DNA from: Legionella parisiensis
Lineage (GTDB): Bacteria; Pseudomonadota; Gammaproteobacteria; Legionellales; Legionellaceae
NCBI RefSeq assembly: GCF_001467945.1
Contig: NZ_LNYQ01000013.1
Location: 2,174,999-2,238,998, forward strand
Length of the DNA stretch: 64,000 nucleotides
Direction of reading: 5' to 3'
Shown: positions 48,510-56,975 of the stretch, one piece after another
How the letters are laid out: every line of letters begins with the position of its first letter
Numbering within the stretch: position 1 is the first letter of the stretch
Position numbers and translations under genes: made by a program
The notes under the pieces: model-generated
The model's input: the letters and a program-made list of their open reading frames with translations, nothing else
Told to the model about the DNA's origin: nothing
Database searches by the model: none

Positions 48510-48753
48510 TATGTAAAAAGCTCAATTAAGGTTTGTTCAATAAATAATCTCTTATAGTAAATTATAACATAAATAGAAAATTTTCCTGCGTCACTGCAAT
48601 TTATCAGCAGTGACGCGGGAATTTTCAACATCACTATCCCTCTGCCACTAAGCCTTAAAAGACCATTCGTCCTGACGCACCAGATAAGATAGGACAAAAT
48701 ATTCCCTGAAATGGTATTGCTCCCAGATCTGCACTTTGTTATTTTCTAAATAA

Positions 48754-48807
48754 AGCATGACTGATGAATCGGTGAAAATCCGATGAAACGCTTAAGCGTC
48801 TTATGCT
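48754..48807 (+). ncRNA. Hammerhead ribozyme, type I
   Basis: The full core is present. Stem I is 7 bp (48754-48760 with 48801-48807). CTGATGA is at 48761-48767. Stem II is ATCGG/CCGAT with loop TGAAAAT (48768-48784), then GAAA (48785-48788). Stem III is ACGC/GCGT with loop TTAA (48788-48799). Cleavage would fall after C48800. The only departure from consensus is A-U instead of G-C as the first stem II pair. It lies 350 bases before the integrase-like gene at 49157, on the same strand. Confidence 0.85.
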
Positions 48808-48865
48808 AAGCCACTCTCATTCCCTAACCTGTGGCTGGACGTATAGTCGGGAAACCCTTCAGGAA

Positions 48866-48951
48866 CCTTTACCGTTCGGTAAAGGGAGTTCTTTGGAACT
48901 CTAAGTCATTATTAATTTGACCATGGATTGGAGATAAAGTTCTGCTTTATC
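48866..48951 (+). ncRNA. Chain of three stable hairpins after the ribozyme
   Basis: CCTTTACC/GGTAAAGG with a GTTC loop (48866-48885), GAGTTC/GAACTC with a TTTG loop (48886-48901), and GATAAAG/CTTTATC (48933-48951). They suggest a structured leader between the ribozyme and the integrase-like gene. The rest of 48510-49156 has no recognised gene. Confidence 0.55.
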
Positions 48952-49156
48952 ACTTTCATTTACTTTATTTATTGAGGAGAAAAAACCAGAAAAACCTAGT
49001 TGTAATGGCGAGATCGTTTGCCTTATAACGATTGATTTGCCCCCTTCTTCGAGCATTACGGTTTTTACCGGGTTTCAACAGAGTGTGAGCCGCTCGACCA
49101 ACACTAAACAATACACAGGGCAAATTCTTTTTTAATTAATTTTTGCAGATGGGAAG

Positions 49157-49966
49157 ATGCGTACACAATCCTTAAGACAATTCGCTAATCGGTTTATTAA
49201 ACTGGACAGGCAAGGTAAATACTTGTACAGGAAGCACCGTGCTTATGTCATTCGTAAGATGATTGATGATTTGTTTGTTATCCGACAGGTTCCACCTTCA
49301 TGGCTGGCTTTGCAGTCTGAGCAGGTTCACAAGCTGGTGCGTTACTGGAAAAAACAAAATGTTAACCCAGTCACCATCATGCGTTATATGACCATTATCC
49401 GTCGATTTTTACAGATGAACGATTGTTCTGTTGCCGATATCGATAACCAATCGCTTGAACTATCAAGACCTAAAGCAAGAAAAAAGAGGAAAAAAATAAT
49501 CCCTCCAGATTTTTGGAGGTCACTTAATGACCCTTTAGCAAGAGTAATCATGGGACTACAAACTGAATTTGGACTCACGTTCAAAGAAGCGATTCTGATT
49601 CAACCACGTATCCAAGTCCGTGAGTGTTCTCTCTGGATAACCCGAGACATCGCTTTTAACTCCACCGACCGCACCATACCGATACGAACTGAAAGCCAGA
49701 AAGCGGTACTCAATCTATTTAACTGGCTCACAAAACAATACGGTAATCTACTCCAATTAAAATCTTATGAAGAAATCCGTGTCATCTGGCGCAGTGCATT
49801 GGCCAAGCACCGTTTATCCAGCACTAAAAGCTGGCGTTATTTATATGCAAAACAAATGTATTCTTACCTTCTGCCTAAATATGAAAATTACAAGACGTGT
49901 TGGCATATTCGTGATGAGATGGGGATTAAATCGCGTAATACTTTGTGGTTATATCTTAAAAACTAG
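49157..49966 (+). CDS. Integrase-like protein (Phage_integr_N plus Integrase_1 type), degenerate active site
   Basis: The 269-residue product has the N-terminal SAM-like domain (QFANRFIKLDRQGKYLYRKH, VTIMRYMTIIRRFLQ) and a catalytic-like C-terminal domain, with a final Y near NTLWLYLKN. Where relatives have HGLRHAYAQ, it has KSWRYLYAK: the Arg is kept but both His are changed. It may bind DNA without recombining. It is led by a hammerhead ribozyme and is convergent with DUF927 copy B. Confidence 0.75.
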   Translation: MRTQSLRQFANRFIKLDRQGKYLYRKHRAYVIRKMIDDLFVIRQVPPSWLALQSEQVHKLVRYWKKQNVNPVTIMRYMTIIRRFLQMNDCSVADIDNQSLELSRPKARKKRKKIIPPDFWRSLNDPLARVIMGLQTEFGLTFKEAILIQPRIQVRECSLWITRDIAFNSTDRTIPIRTESQKAVLNLFNWLTKQYGNLLQLKSYEEIRVIWRSALAKHRLSSTKSWRYLYAKQMYSYLLPKYENYKTCWHIRDEMGIKSRNTLWLYLKN

Positions 49967-49967
49967 C

Positions 49968-50057
49968 TGGGACAATTGGGACATGCGAGACAGCGCATAA
50001 ACACTGGGGTCGAGCCGTCCCAATATGTCCCATAATTTAAAAATAATGGGACATATT
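49968..50057. repeat. GGGACA repeats and 12-bp inverted repeat between convergent genes
   Basis: TGGGACA occurs at 49968-49974 and 49977-49983 (9-base period). AATATGTCCCAT (50022-50033) and ATGGGACATATT (50046-50057) form a perfect 12-bp hairpin just before the DUF927 stop. It may be a two-way terminator and also carries the module's repeat word. Confidence 0.65.
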
Positions 50058-50066
50058 TCTAGGATA

Positions 50067-51842
50067 TTATTCCCCACCCCAGATTTTATCGGTAAATACA
50101 TAGACCCTGGGTGTTCCTACTCCTTTGACTCTTGGCTTATGAGTAGGCATTCCATCTGCTGCCGGCTTTAACCAGCCTTCATTCATTAATACACGAGCAA
50201 CTGTTCGTGGTTCAAATCCCTGGCATAATTCTTTTTTAAATACTTCCGTTAAAACCATATAAATGCGAAAACCCGCATCATCAGTTGAATAAAACCCGGC
50301 ACGATTTTGAATCCGCTCGTTGTTTGGTGCTCTTATATTATCAAACCGACTGGCGCCATGGGACTCAAAAAAAGCCCTAACTTGGGCTAAGATTGCCCTG
50401 TCTTCTCGATTACCCTCCATACCAAAATGTTCCAACCATGCTCGATAACATTTATAGGCTGCGTAAGTAGACTCACCCTCTTTCCATCCAGTCAATCCAT
50501 ATTGGCTGGCCACTTCGCCAGCAACAGCAACCAATGCAAAACGTCGCGCCACACGGATAATCTGTCCCGTTGCCTCCGGTAAGACAGCACTATTCACAAA
50601 CTCTTGTATCCCATCAGTAATGTGTGTTGCAATGCTTTGTTGATTTGCCACCACCTTTTGCAGCCAAGCCATACCCACAGCACCATAATACTTGCTGGAA
50701 TATTCTTTTAAGGATAAGGCCATGCTAGCTGGACTGAGCTGATTATGAGTTTTTTCAAAAATCCCCTGATGTACTCCTGCATCAGCCTCAATATCTGCTA
50801 ACCGTATTTCTTGTCCTGCATTGGTTTTTTGCCCAGCTCTCGCCATTAATGACATTAAGGATTCCTCCCCAGCCGAGAGAAAGAATAAGGACCATCGAGA
50901 AGATAGCTTGACTGTTCCATGACGTGAGGCGCGCGTTTTGCCTTGACCATTGGCCAGCAAGTAAGCAGCCTCCCCTGCTTCTTTAGGATCTATCTGGCTT
51001 AACTCATCAAGAATCAGTAAGCCATCGTTATGCAAAGCAGCCAGTCCCTCAAGACCATTAGTCGTACTGCGCCATAATCGGCAATAGACGTGCGGATTCC
51101 CCCAAACCGAAGCCGCTACTTTTAAAGCCGTACTTTTACCGCTTGAAGAAGCACCTCTAAAATGAAACCCACCTGAGTCTTCGCTAGCAATCTTTGCCAA
51201 AGCAGGGGCAAAAGCAGCAGAGATGGCAAAAATTAATCGAGAGTTACCCGAAGCAAGACGTCCTATTGATTCTCGCCAATCCTCTACAGTACCTGATACA
51301 GACATAGCTGATTCGATCGCATGACTGTTTTGAAAAACAATTTTCTCCGATGAATGACCAATGGTTTGTGACGCGGTAACAAAGAGGTTTTCATGCCAAC
51401 CCAGTTTATCAACACAACGCGCTCTGTCTTCTACTGGAAATACCTGCAAATAGGTAGTCAGTAAATCTCGGGACATTTTATGGGGTGAGATGCTCAAACC
51501 AAGACGCGCCAATTCCCTCCTGACCTCAGAAGCATCTCCTTGTAACAAAGCCAGGGGCATTGCCCATTGATGGAGAACTCCATCATCATCCTGCCATTCA
51601 AGTAATCGACCCCACTCCCCGCTTTTGGCATCACGAGTTTTAGCCACCACATACAAAGGAGAACAAATCCAGCGTGGTGCCATTGGGTTACCGTCTTTGT
51701 CTTTTCCAAGGAAAGACACTCCTTGCTCATTTGATTTAAAACAACCGCCAGCGTATTCACAGGTTATAGGCTTATAGTCGTTTTTGTTTTTTAATGTAAT
51801 AAGTTGATTTTGCAGCATCACTGTTTCTCCAGCAGCATTCAT
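50067..51842 (-). CDS. DUF927 ATPase, copy B
   Basis: The 591-residue product is closely similar to copy A (35977) across its length, including Walker A GASSSGKST, Walker B LLILDELSQ and the C-terminal NRAGFYSTDDAGFRIYM. It is in the opposite orientation, 14 kb away. It probably acts as a replication or DNA-processing ATPase for the element. It lies 48 bases after the AlpA-like gene and forms the same two-gene unit as copy A. Confidence 0.86.
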   Translation of the reverse strand: MNAAGETVMLQNQLITLKNKNDYKPITCEYAGGCFKSNEQGVSFLGKDKDGNPMAPRWICSPLYVVAKTRDAKSGEWGRLLEWQDDDGVLHQWAMPLALLQGDASEVRRELARLGLSISPHKMSRDLLTTYLQVFPVEDRARCVDKLGWHENLFVTASQTIGHSSEKIVFQNSHAIESAMSVSGTVEDWRESIGRLASGNSRLIFAISAAFAPALAKIASEDSGGFHFRGASSSGKSTALKVAASVWGNPHVYCRLWRSTTNGLEGLAALHNDGLLILDELSQIDPKEAGEAAYLLANGQGKTRASRHGTVKLSSRWSLFFLSAGEESLMSLMARAGQKTNAGQEIRLADIEADAGVHQGIFEKTHNQLSPASMALSLKEYSSKYYGAVGMAWLQKVVANQQSIATHITDGIQEFVNSAVLPEATGQIIRVARRFALVAVAGEVASQYGLTGWKEGESTYAAYKCYRAWLEHFGMEGNREDRAILAQVRAFFESHGASRFDNIRAPNNERIQNRAGFYSTDDAGFRIYMVLTEVFKKELCQGFEPRTVARVLMNEGWLKPAADGMPTHKPRVKGVGTPRVYVFTDKIWGGE

Positions 51843-51890
51843 GGAAGATAGAAACTCTATCCATCCGTGAATAATCTATTTCTATGGAAT

Positions 51891-52163
51891 TTAATCGTTG
51901 ACCAGTGAAAGGAACTCCCCTTCGTCACCAGTAGAACGATAGATTTTTTGTTGTTGGAGAAAAGACAACACGTTACTTTTGCGATACAAAACCTTACGGC
52001 CTATTTTAAGATAGGGAACGCCCTTTCCTTCCCAGCGATTGCGCTCCAAAAGTTGGGTGGAACAATCCAAAACAGCTGCCAAAGTGTGTTGATTAAACAA
52101 CGCGGAAGTTGGTGCAGACTCAAATTCATTTAACAGATATAAACGAGATGGTTTTTTATTCAT
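51891..52163 (-). CDS. AlpA-like helix-turn-helix protein, copy B
   Basis: The 90-residue product shares the N-terminus (LNEFESAP, LFNQHTLAAVLDCSTQLLER) and winged-helix (VPYLKIGRKVLYRKS) of copy A at 35647. The C-terminal tail differs. It is the likely regulator or excisionase of the module with DUF927 copy B. Confidence 0.82.
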   Translation of the reverse strand: MNKKPSRLYLLNEFESAPTSALFNQHTLAAVLDCSTQLLERNRWEGKGVPYLKIGRKVLYRKSNVLSFLQQQKIYRSTGDEGEFLSLVND

Positions 52164-52199
52164 ATAGATAGAACCTCAAATGATTATTCATTCAGCTTA

Positions 52200-52409
52200 A
52201 TGCCGACGGTATGCGTCCTGCTCGATGAATATCAGTTGACTGTCCGGCCGGAGAATAGTCGTGATATTTCATTTTCCATGACTTTTACAGGACCGTGGAC
52301 CCGTAAAAGTTTACAGCTCGCGAGAAGTATTGCTTGGAATTTAAAAGGGAGTCAAGCGCTTTCAGGGCCTGTGATCTCATTGATATTCAATGATATTCAT
52401 TGTTACTAA
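52200..52409 (+). CDS. Possible 69-residue protein or fragment
   Basis: An open frame from ATG 52200 is richer in G and C than its surroundings and reads like real protein (SMTFTGPWTRKSLQLARSIA, GSQALSGPVISLI). No ribosome site is clear and no family could be named. It may be the 3' piece of a transferred gene, upstream of and divergent from the AlpA-like gene. Confidence 0.35.
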   Translation: MPTVCVLLDEYQLTVRPENSRDISFSMTFTGPWTRKSLQLARSIAWNLKGSQALSGPVISLIFNDIHCY

Positions 52410-52431
52410 AAAAATTTTTACTGGCAGAATT

Positions 52432-52517
52432 TGTCCCACTTGTCCCAAATGAATATTTTATATTGGGACACCTAAAACCCTATGGGTACGGTTGTCCCCA
52501 CTGTCCCAATTGTCCCC
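52432..52517. repeat. TGTCCC iteron-like repeats upstream of module B
   Basis: TGTCCCA occurs at 52432-52438, 52441-52447 and 52502-52508, with TGTCCCC at 52493-52499 and 52511-52517, and one GGGACA near 52474. Within each group the spacing is nine bases. The words match repeats at both ends of DUF927 modules A and B. The remaining DNA to 52785 is AT-rich with no gene. Confidence 0.7.
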
Positions 52518-52785
52518 ATTTTTTAGTTAAAAGTTTACATTTTAATTTCTAAAGACAACATTTGGTTATTCAACACATAACACTTAGAAACCCCAGTTTT
52601 TGGTATTCTAGGTTTATAGATTAAACAATCTTGTTCATTTTTCTTGCTGTTCATTTATAATGAACATATTGAAATTATGAACAAGATAGAATGACACTAT
52701 AATATTTCACTCGTTATAATTCAGCTGGAAATATAACTAAATATAACTTATAATAACCATTAAAGAATAATAATAAGGTTTTACG

Positions 52786-53046
52786 GTGTCGTACACATTA
52801 CTTATTAAGAAACAAGCTAAGAAAGCATTACAAAGTGTGCCACAACCTGATAGAACCAGAATTGCTGAAAAGATTGTATTACTGGGTAAGAATCCTGATG
52901 ATCCAATCCTGGATATAAAAAAATTAAAAGGCGAACCTTATTTTCGTCTGCGTGTTGGCTCATGGCGAATTATTTTCGACAGAGATGATGAAGTAAGAAT
53001 TATCTCTATTGAGAAAATTAAACCGCGTGGAGGTGCTTATAAATGA
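52786..53046 (+). CDS. RelE/ParE-type toxin
   Basis: The 86-residue product has the RelE fold pattern: LLIKKQAKKALQSVPQPDR, KKLKGEPYFRLRVGSWRIIF, and a final basic IKPRGGAYK. RelE toxins cut mRNA on the ribosome. It starts at GTG behind AAGG, and its stop overlaps the ATG of the antitoxin gene. Confidence 0.88.
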   Translation: MSYTLLIKKQAKKALQSVPQPDRTRIAEKIVLLGKNPDDPILDIKKLKGEPYFRLRVGSWRIIFDRDDEVRIISIEKIKPRGGAYK

Positions 53047-53366
53047 ATTTGCAAACAATTAAATCACTTGATGGCAAAGTAGAGTATGTTTTATTACCTG
53101 TAGCCACTTACAATGCCTTACGTCATCAAATTACTGAGCAATTAAAACATACTCAAGAAAATGAGGATTATGAGATCTTTAATCCTGCTGATTACGTTGA
53201 TAATCCAGTAGCCTTGGCTCGTATTCATGCTGGGTTGACTCAAGAAGAATTAGCCACTTTGATGGGCGTCACTCAAGCCTACATTAGTAAAATTGAGAAT
53301 CAAGAGAAAGTTACACCTAAAATGTTAACTAAAGTCAAACAGGCTTTATCTAATTGTCATGATTAA
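53043..53366 (+). CDS. HTH-type antitoxin of the RelE pair
   Basis: The 107-residue product has an N-terminal toxin-binding half (YVLLPVATYNALRHQI) and a C-terminal Xre-type HTH (ALARIHAGLTQEELATLMGV, TQAYISKIENQEKV). The order toxin first, antitoxin second, with HTH at the C-terminus, is the HigBA/RelE-Xre arrangement. It overlaps the toxin by four bases. Confidence 0.88.
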   Translation: MNLQTIKSLDGKVEYVLLPVATYNALRHQITEQLKHTQENEDYEIFNPADYVDNPVALARIHAGLTQEELATLMGVTQAYISKIENQEKVTPKMLTKVKQALSNCHD

Positions 53367-53506
53367 TGAGCCAATAATCCCGTATCACGGCACTTGCCTA
53401 ATACGAATTACGTTTACTATATTTTGCTCCTATCTCTCCAATCTCCCTTGCCCATTGTCCAGCTTAGTGAAACAATCCAATTTCTTTAAATTGAGGTTTT
53501 AAATAA

Positions 53507-54289
53507 GTGAACCAAAATAATCAAGATAAAATATACTTTTCTTGCGAAGAGTTTTACAACTCCTGTTTGAAAGCATTGAAAAAAGCATATACTAGAGGTG
53601 GCCTAAAACATTTACGAGGAATGAACAAAACAAAAGACAACCGTCCTTTCAACGATGACTTAAAAAAAACCAAAGAAGAGCTTTTTCCTCTGGCTCTTTT
53701 CCTTAAAAAAACCACCCAGATTTCTAGTATCTCAAAAATATTAATTCCAATTGACAACAGCAACTCAGGATTTGATGCTCAAATATGTCTAGATGATGGA
53801 GATGAAATTTTTATAGAAGTTACCTCTACTTTAGACGGTAAAGCTCGAATAGAACATTTTCAATATCTAGAGGGCATGAAAGATGAGACGAGAACTTCCT
53901 TTGATAAGAATACAGAGGAACTAAGCTGTAAAATTGAAATCGATTATGAAAAAGAAATAAATCGAATTAAAGACGTCATTTTGAAAAAGGCGAATAAAAA
54001 ACAATATGAACAATACAAGCCTGTTTTACTTGTTAACTTCGATAACAATATGAGTATGAATTTTTTATATGAATATGAGTTTAATCGCCTTAAAAAAGAC
54101 ATTTCTGAATTTATTCTTGTTCAAAAAAGTCTCTTAGAAAAGTTTTCAAAAATAATTCTGATAAAATTTACCCATCATCCAAGTTTTCTAAAAAAATTTT
54201 ATAATGAAGAAATTGTCACTGCACCAAATGAAAACGAAGAGGAGGTTTTCATTTGGTGTGCTTATCCGCCTATCCAACAGCAAGCATAA
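53507..54289 (+). CDS. Unknown protein with nuclease-like core (possible defence gene)
   Basis: The 260-residue product contains SGFDAQICLDDGDEIFIEVTS, a D-x(n)-E-x-T pattern that could be a diverged PD-(D/E)xK nuclease core, since the usual Lys is absent. It is charged and soluble, with no signal or membrane helix. It starts at GTG behind GAGG. It is convergent with another unknown protein at 54513 and follows a toxin-antitoxin pair. Confidence 0.55.
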   Translation: MNQNNQDKIYFSCEEFYNSCLKALKKAYTRGGLKHLRGMNKTKDNRPFNDDLKKTKEELFPLALFLKKTTQISSISKILIPIDNSNSGFDAQICLDDGDEIFIEVTSTLDGKARIEHFQYLEGMKDETRTSFDKNTEELSCKIEIDYEKEINRIKDVILKKANKKQYEQYKPVLLVNFDNNMSMNFLYEYEFNRLKKDISEFILVQKSLLEKFSKIILIKFTHHPSFLKKFYNEEIVTAPNENEEEVFIWCAYPPIQQQA

Positions 54290-54424
54290 ATTTGTCAGAA
54301 AAGAGTCCGATTGGAATTTTTCGAGTATTTATAAATACATTCACATGGTAATCATCCACTAGAATTGGGCTTGGAGCGATATATTACAAATAGTGGATCA
54401 ATTTGGTGAGTAGGCATAACTTGT

Positions 54425-54438
54425 CGGGCCAAGGCCCG
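54425..54438. repeat. Single REP-like GC hairpin
   Basis: CGGGCC-AA-GGCCCG sits between TTGT and TCCTACG, the shape of bacterial REP elements. It is strikingly GC-rich against its background, and only one copy was seen. It lies between two convergent genes. Confidence 0.45.
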
Positions 54439-54512
54439 TCCTACGCGAGCTAACGATGACTTCTCTAATCTGCTTTGAGCACTAATATTTTTGGGGTAGA
54501 TAACTGTAACAA

Positions 54513-55508
54513 CTATAATTTTTCATGTTTATCAAAAATATCCACTTCAAAAAAAACAGGGAATTTATTCCACAACAATTTTTTCTCCTCTTCATGTGGC
54601 ATAGCAATGCAATTAATTAAATTATTTTTTTGTACTTCATTCAAAGAATCAAAAAATGATGGTTGAATAATAACATCCTCAGACTCAAGAAATGACAATA
54701 TATTTAATATACGCTCAATTCCTAAGTCTGTAAGTTCATCAAAAAAATTCTTCATATAGGATGAGTGTTTGTCGATCCAGGCTATACAAACAATGCTTTT
54801 TGTTTGTAATGGTACAATATTTAGCGACATCAATGGTTGAATCGGATAATCATAAATAGCTTGATACTCATCAAAAAGAGGATTAAAAAGTGTTGAAATT
54901 GAAACAGGAAGTTTATTTGTCATCATGAAAAAATATTTTATTTGATTATATTCCTTCGTAGCCTGAATTTTTTCAAGTATCATTCTTAGCCCTTTGATAT
55001 CCTTATTTAAAAAGAGTTGGATTCCCTGTATTTTGTATTTTATATCTCCAATATAATGAGCTAAATCTAAAATATCCTTTGTTGAGAATTCTTTGCTTAT
55101 TTGATTCAGTTGAAATTGATATTTTTGGAATGCTAATTCTTTTCGAAATTGTTCATAGCATAATGCTCTAAAAAAATAGAGAAAAGCATCTTTATCATCG
55201 ATTTGATTCTTTTGTTGGTCAATTGTTGAAAACAACTTAGTATCATGATCATTACAAAAACCTTTAAATACAGATGATTGGCTAATAGGTGTTAGTTTAA
55301 TTGGATACTTACAGAAATCAAAAAAACTTCTAGCAAGAGCATAAACTTTTTTATTAATATCACACAACCTTGCAACTAGGCTTTCTGTTTGAGAATGTGA
55401 TTCGATAGCCTTTTTTGAACAGCCAAAAGCAAAGCATGTATGCTGATAATTTTTTAGCTTAAATTTTTTCTCTAATTGATCTAATAATTTTTTTTGTTCG
55501 AGGTTCAT
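54513..55508 (-). CDS. Unknown protein with Cys/His zinc-type motif (possible defence gene)
   Basis: The 331-residue product has CFAFGCSKKAIESHSQTES (residues about 25-43) and FKGFCNDHDTKLFSTID (about 80-96), which together could form a zinc site of the HNH or treble-clef type. The rest is helical with two hydrophobic patches. No named family was recognised. It is convergent with the nuclease-like gene at 53507. Confidence 0.6.
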   Translation of the reverse strand: MNLEQKKLLDQLEKKFKLKNYQHTCFAFGCSKKAIESHSQTESLVARLCDINKKVYALARSFFDFCKYPIKLTPISQSSVFKGFCNDHDTKLFSTIDQQKNQIDDKDAFLYFFRALCYEQFRKELAFQKYQFQLNQISKEFSTKDILDLAHYIGDIKYKIQGIQLFLNKDIKGLRMILEKIQATKEYNQIKYFFMMTNKLPVSISTLFNPLFDEYQAIYDYPIQPLMSLNIVPLQTKSIVCIAWIDKHSSYMKNFFDELTDLGIERILNILSFLESEDVIIQPSFFDSLNEVQKNNLINCIAMPHEEEKKLLWNKFPVFFEVDIFDKHEKL

Positions 55509-55656
55509 ATATTAGCCATGCATTTAATAAATGTTCATTTCATCTTCATGTTACCCGTATCCCATATTAAATCACTAATGCTCCCTTTTCTAAAATTACC
55601 TATTCAGGCCTAGCTAGAGCTACCATAAGGCATATGTAATTTTAATCGATAACATA

Positions 55657-55962
55657 TTAAGGTTTTTTAAATCCTTCATAAGTCCATTTTATTAGCAATC
55701 CGATTATATAAAGAAATACCAAAGGTAATATCCACATTAGAAAAGCATTTTCTAATATACTTATTTGCTCATTTCGTAATTGTTTTTGCGCAAACTCTTT
55801 ATCAATCGGAAGATCACAAAATGGATTTTGAGAATCATTACATACATATTCTTTAGTAGTTTCTGTAGGAAAAATAGTCCATGTCATAAAAACTATGACA
55901 AAAAAATAAAGTATTCCAGTTGTTACCCATAATCTTTGCCATCCATTTATCTTAATTTTCAT
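55657..55962 (-). CDS. Small two-helix membrane protein
   Basis: The 101-residue product has two hydrophobic segments (about 10-28 and 75-92), with a polar loop between holding two cysteines (CNDSQNPFC) that could form a disulphide. No family was recognised. It follows the Cys/His protein on the same strand with a 149-base gap. Confidence 0.6.
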   Translation of the reverse strand: MKIKINGWQRLWVTTGILYFFVIVFMTWTIFPTETTKEYVCNDSQNPFCDLPIDKEFAQKQLRNEQISILENAFLMWILPLVFLYIIGLLIKWTYEGFKKP

Positions 55963-56238
55963 TCCTCTATTCCATTATTATTAATGAGTAATATTTTGTT
56001 AAATTATAGAGCTATTTTATTTATTAGTTTATTTCTACCTTGCATAAGGTCGATCCAATGTTCTGGAAAAATTCTTTTGATAAACAGAAACTGTTCCAAT
56101 TCTTCTTTTATTGCAAGTTTAAGGCTTAATCATTTCCATGATTTCAATTCGTTATCTAATTAAAAACTCAAATTGGTAATACCAGTGAATTTTAGAAATT
56201 AAACCAAAGAAAATAAACTAATTAAATAGCAATTTAAT

Positions 56239-56347
56239 TGCGACACAGATGCGACACAAAAAAACTTACTACAATGAGAAATTACGTAACTTATTGATTT
56301 TAATATGCCGCTGAGAAGAATCGAACTCCCGACCTTCTGATTACGAA
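56239..56347. repeat. TGCGACACA pair and tRNA-Thr-like 3' half, probable attachment site R
   Basis: TGCGACACA is at 56239-56247 and 56250-56258. At 56306-56347 on the minus strand a tRNA 3' half reads TTCGTAA, TCAGAAGGTC, then a T-arm (GGGAG, TTCGATT, CTTCT) and CAGCGGCA. It shares TTCGTAATCAGAAGGTC with the half at 42608-42649. The remaining gap from 55963 to 56464 shows nothing else. Confidence 0.6.
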
Positions 56348-56503
56348 ACCGATGAAACCAACAAGCTGCAATATATAGAAACAGATAAAAATAATAAAAT
56401 CATATAGTTACAATGAATTTATTATTGCCATGAGTTGTGATTTTGGGTCATTTGTTACTATTAAGTGCCCCACCAATGTCCCAAGAAGTTAGCTATAATT
56501 AGG

Positions 56504-56752
56504 ATGGCAATCTTTGGAGATCATCATGGAAGACTAATTAGACAATTTGAGACCTATAGCAATGATAGTGATTCTATTTATTTACAAGAATTTCGAAAGC
56601 TTATAGATGTCAGTACTTTCCAGGAAAAGAAGACAATCTATGGTTTGCCTAGATTTGTTACACACGATGGGGAAGCAGTGAATTTTATAGACGGTGGCTA
56701 TCAAGTGTTGGGCGAAACAAAAATATTTATGAGGAATAGCTGCTTTAAATGA
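56504..56752 (+). CDS. Small unknown protein
   Basis: From ATG 56504 the product is 82 residues (MAIFGDHHGRLIRQFETYSN, then YGLPRFVTHDGEAVNFIDGG). A GTG at 56465 is also in frame. A TAGGA site lies just before the ATG. No family was recognised. Confidence 0.5.
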   Translation: MAIFGDHHGRLIRQFETYSNDSDSIYLQEFRKLIDVSTFQEKKTIYGLPRFVTHDGEAVNFIDGGYQVLGETKIFMRNSCFK

Positions 56753-56975
56753 TTAATATTGTTCAAAATTTAAATAATTTTCAGACCAGTATTGCGCGCA
56801 CGCGTCTTGGGGTATGGAGTAACCATCCACTAACTCATTCATTTTAATATTAATTACGCCTAAACATATCCTCGTTTGAAGTTGGGAAAGAGTAATATCT
56901 GTAATTTTCACAGGTCCTAACACGCGCGCATCATGGGGTATGAGATATAATGTTCTTTTAAGGAGAGAACTACAT

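Noticed and set aside
48509..48697. 62-residue minus-strand frame before the RelA/SpoT gene
   Set aside because: No ribosome site, no family, and it runs close to the ribozyme leader; treated as chance.
48721..49156. Possible group II intron or retron leader
   Set aside because: No domain V-like element or reverse transcriptase gene; the conserved core fits a hammerhead ribozyme exactly.
52432..52517. CRISPR array
   Set aside because: Repeats are seven to nine bases with two-base gaps; CRISPR repeats are 24-47 bases with long spacers, and no cas gene is present.
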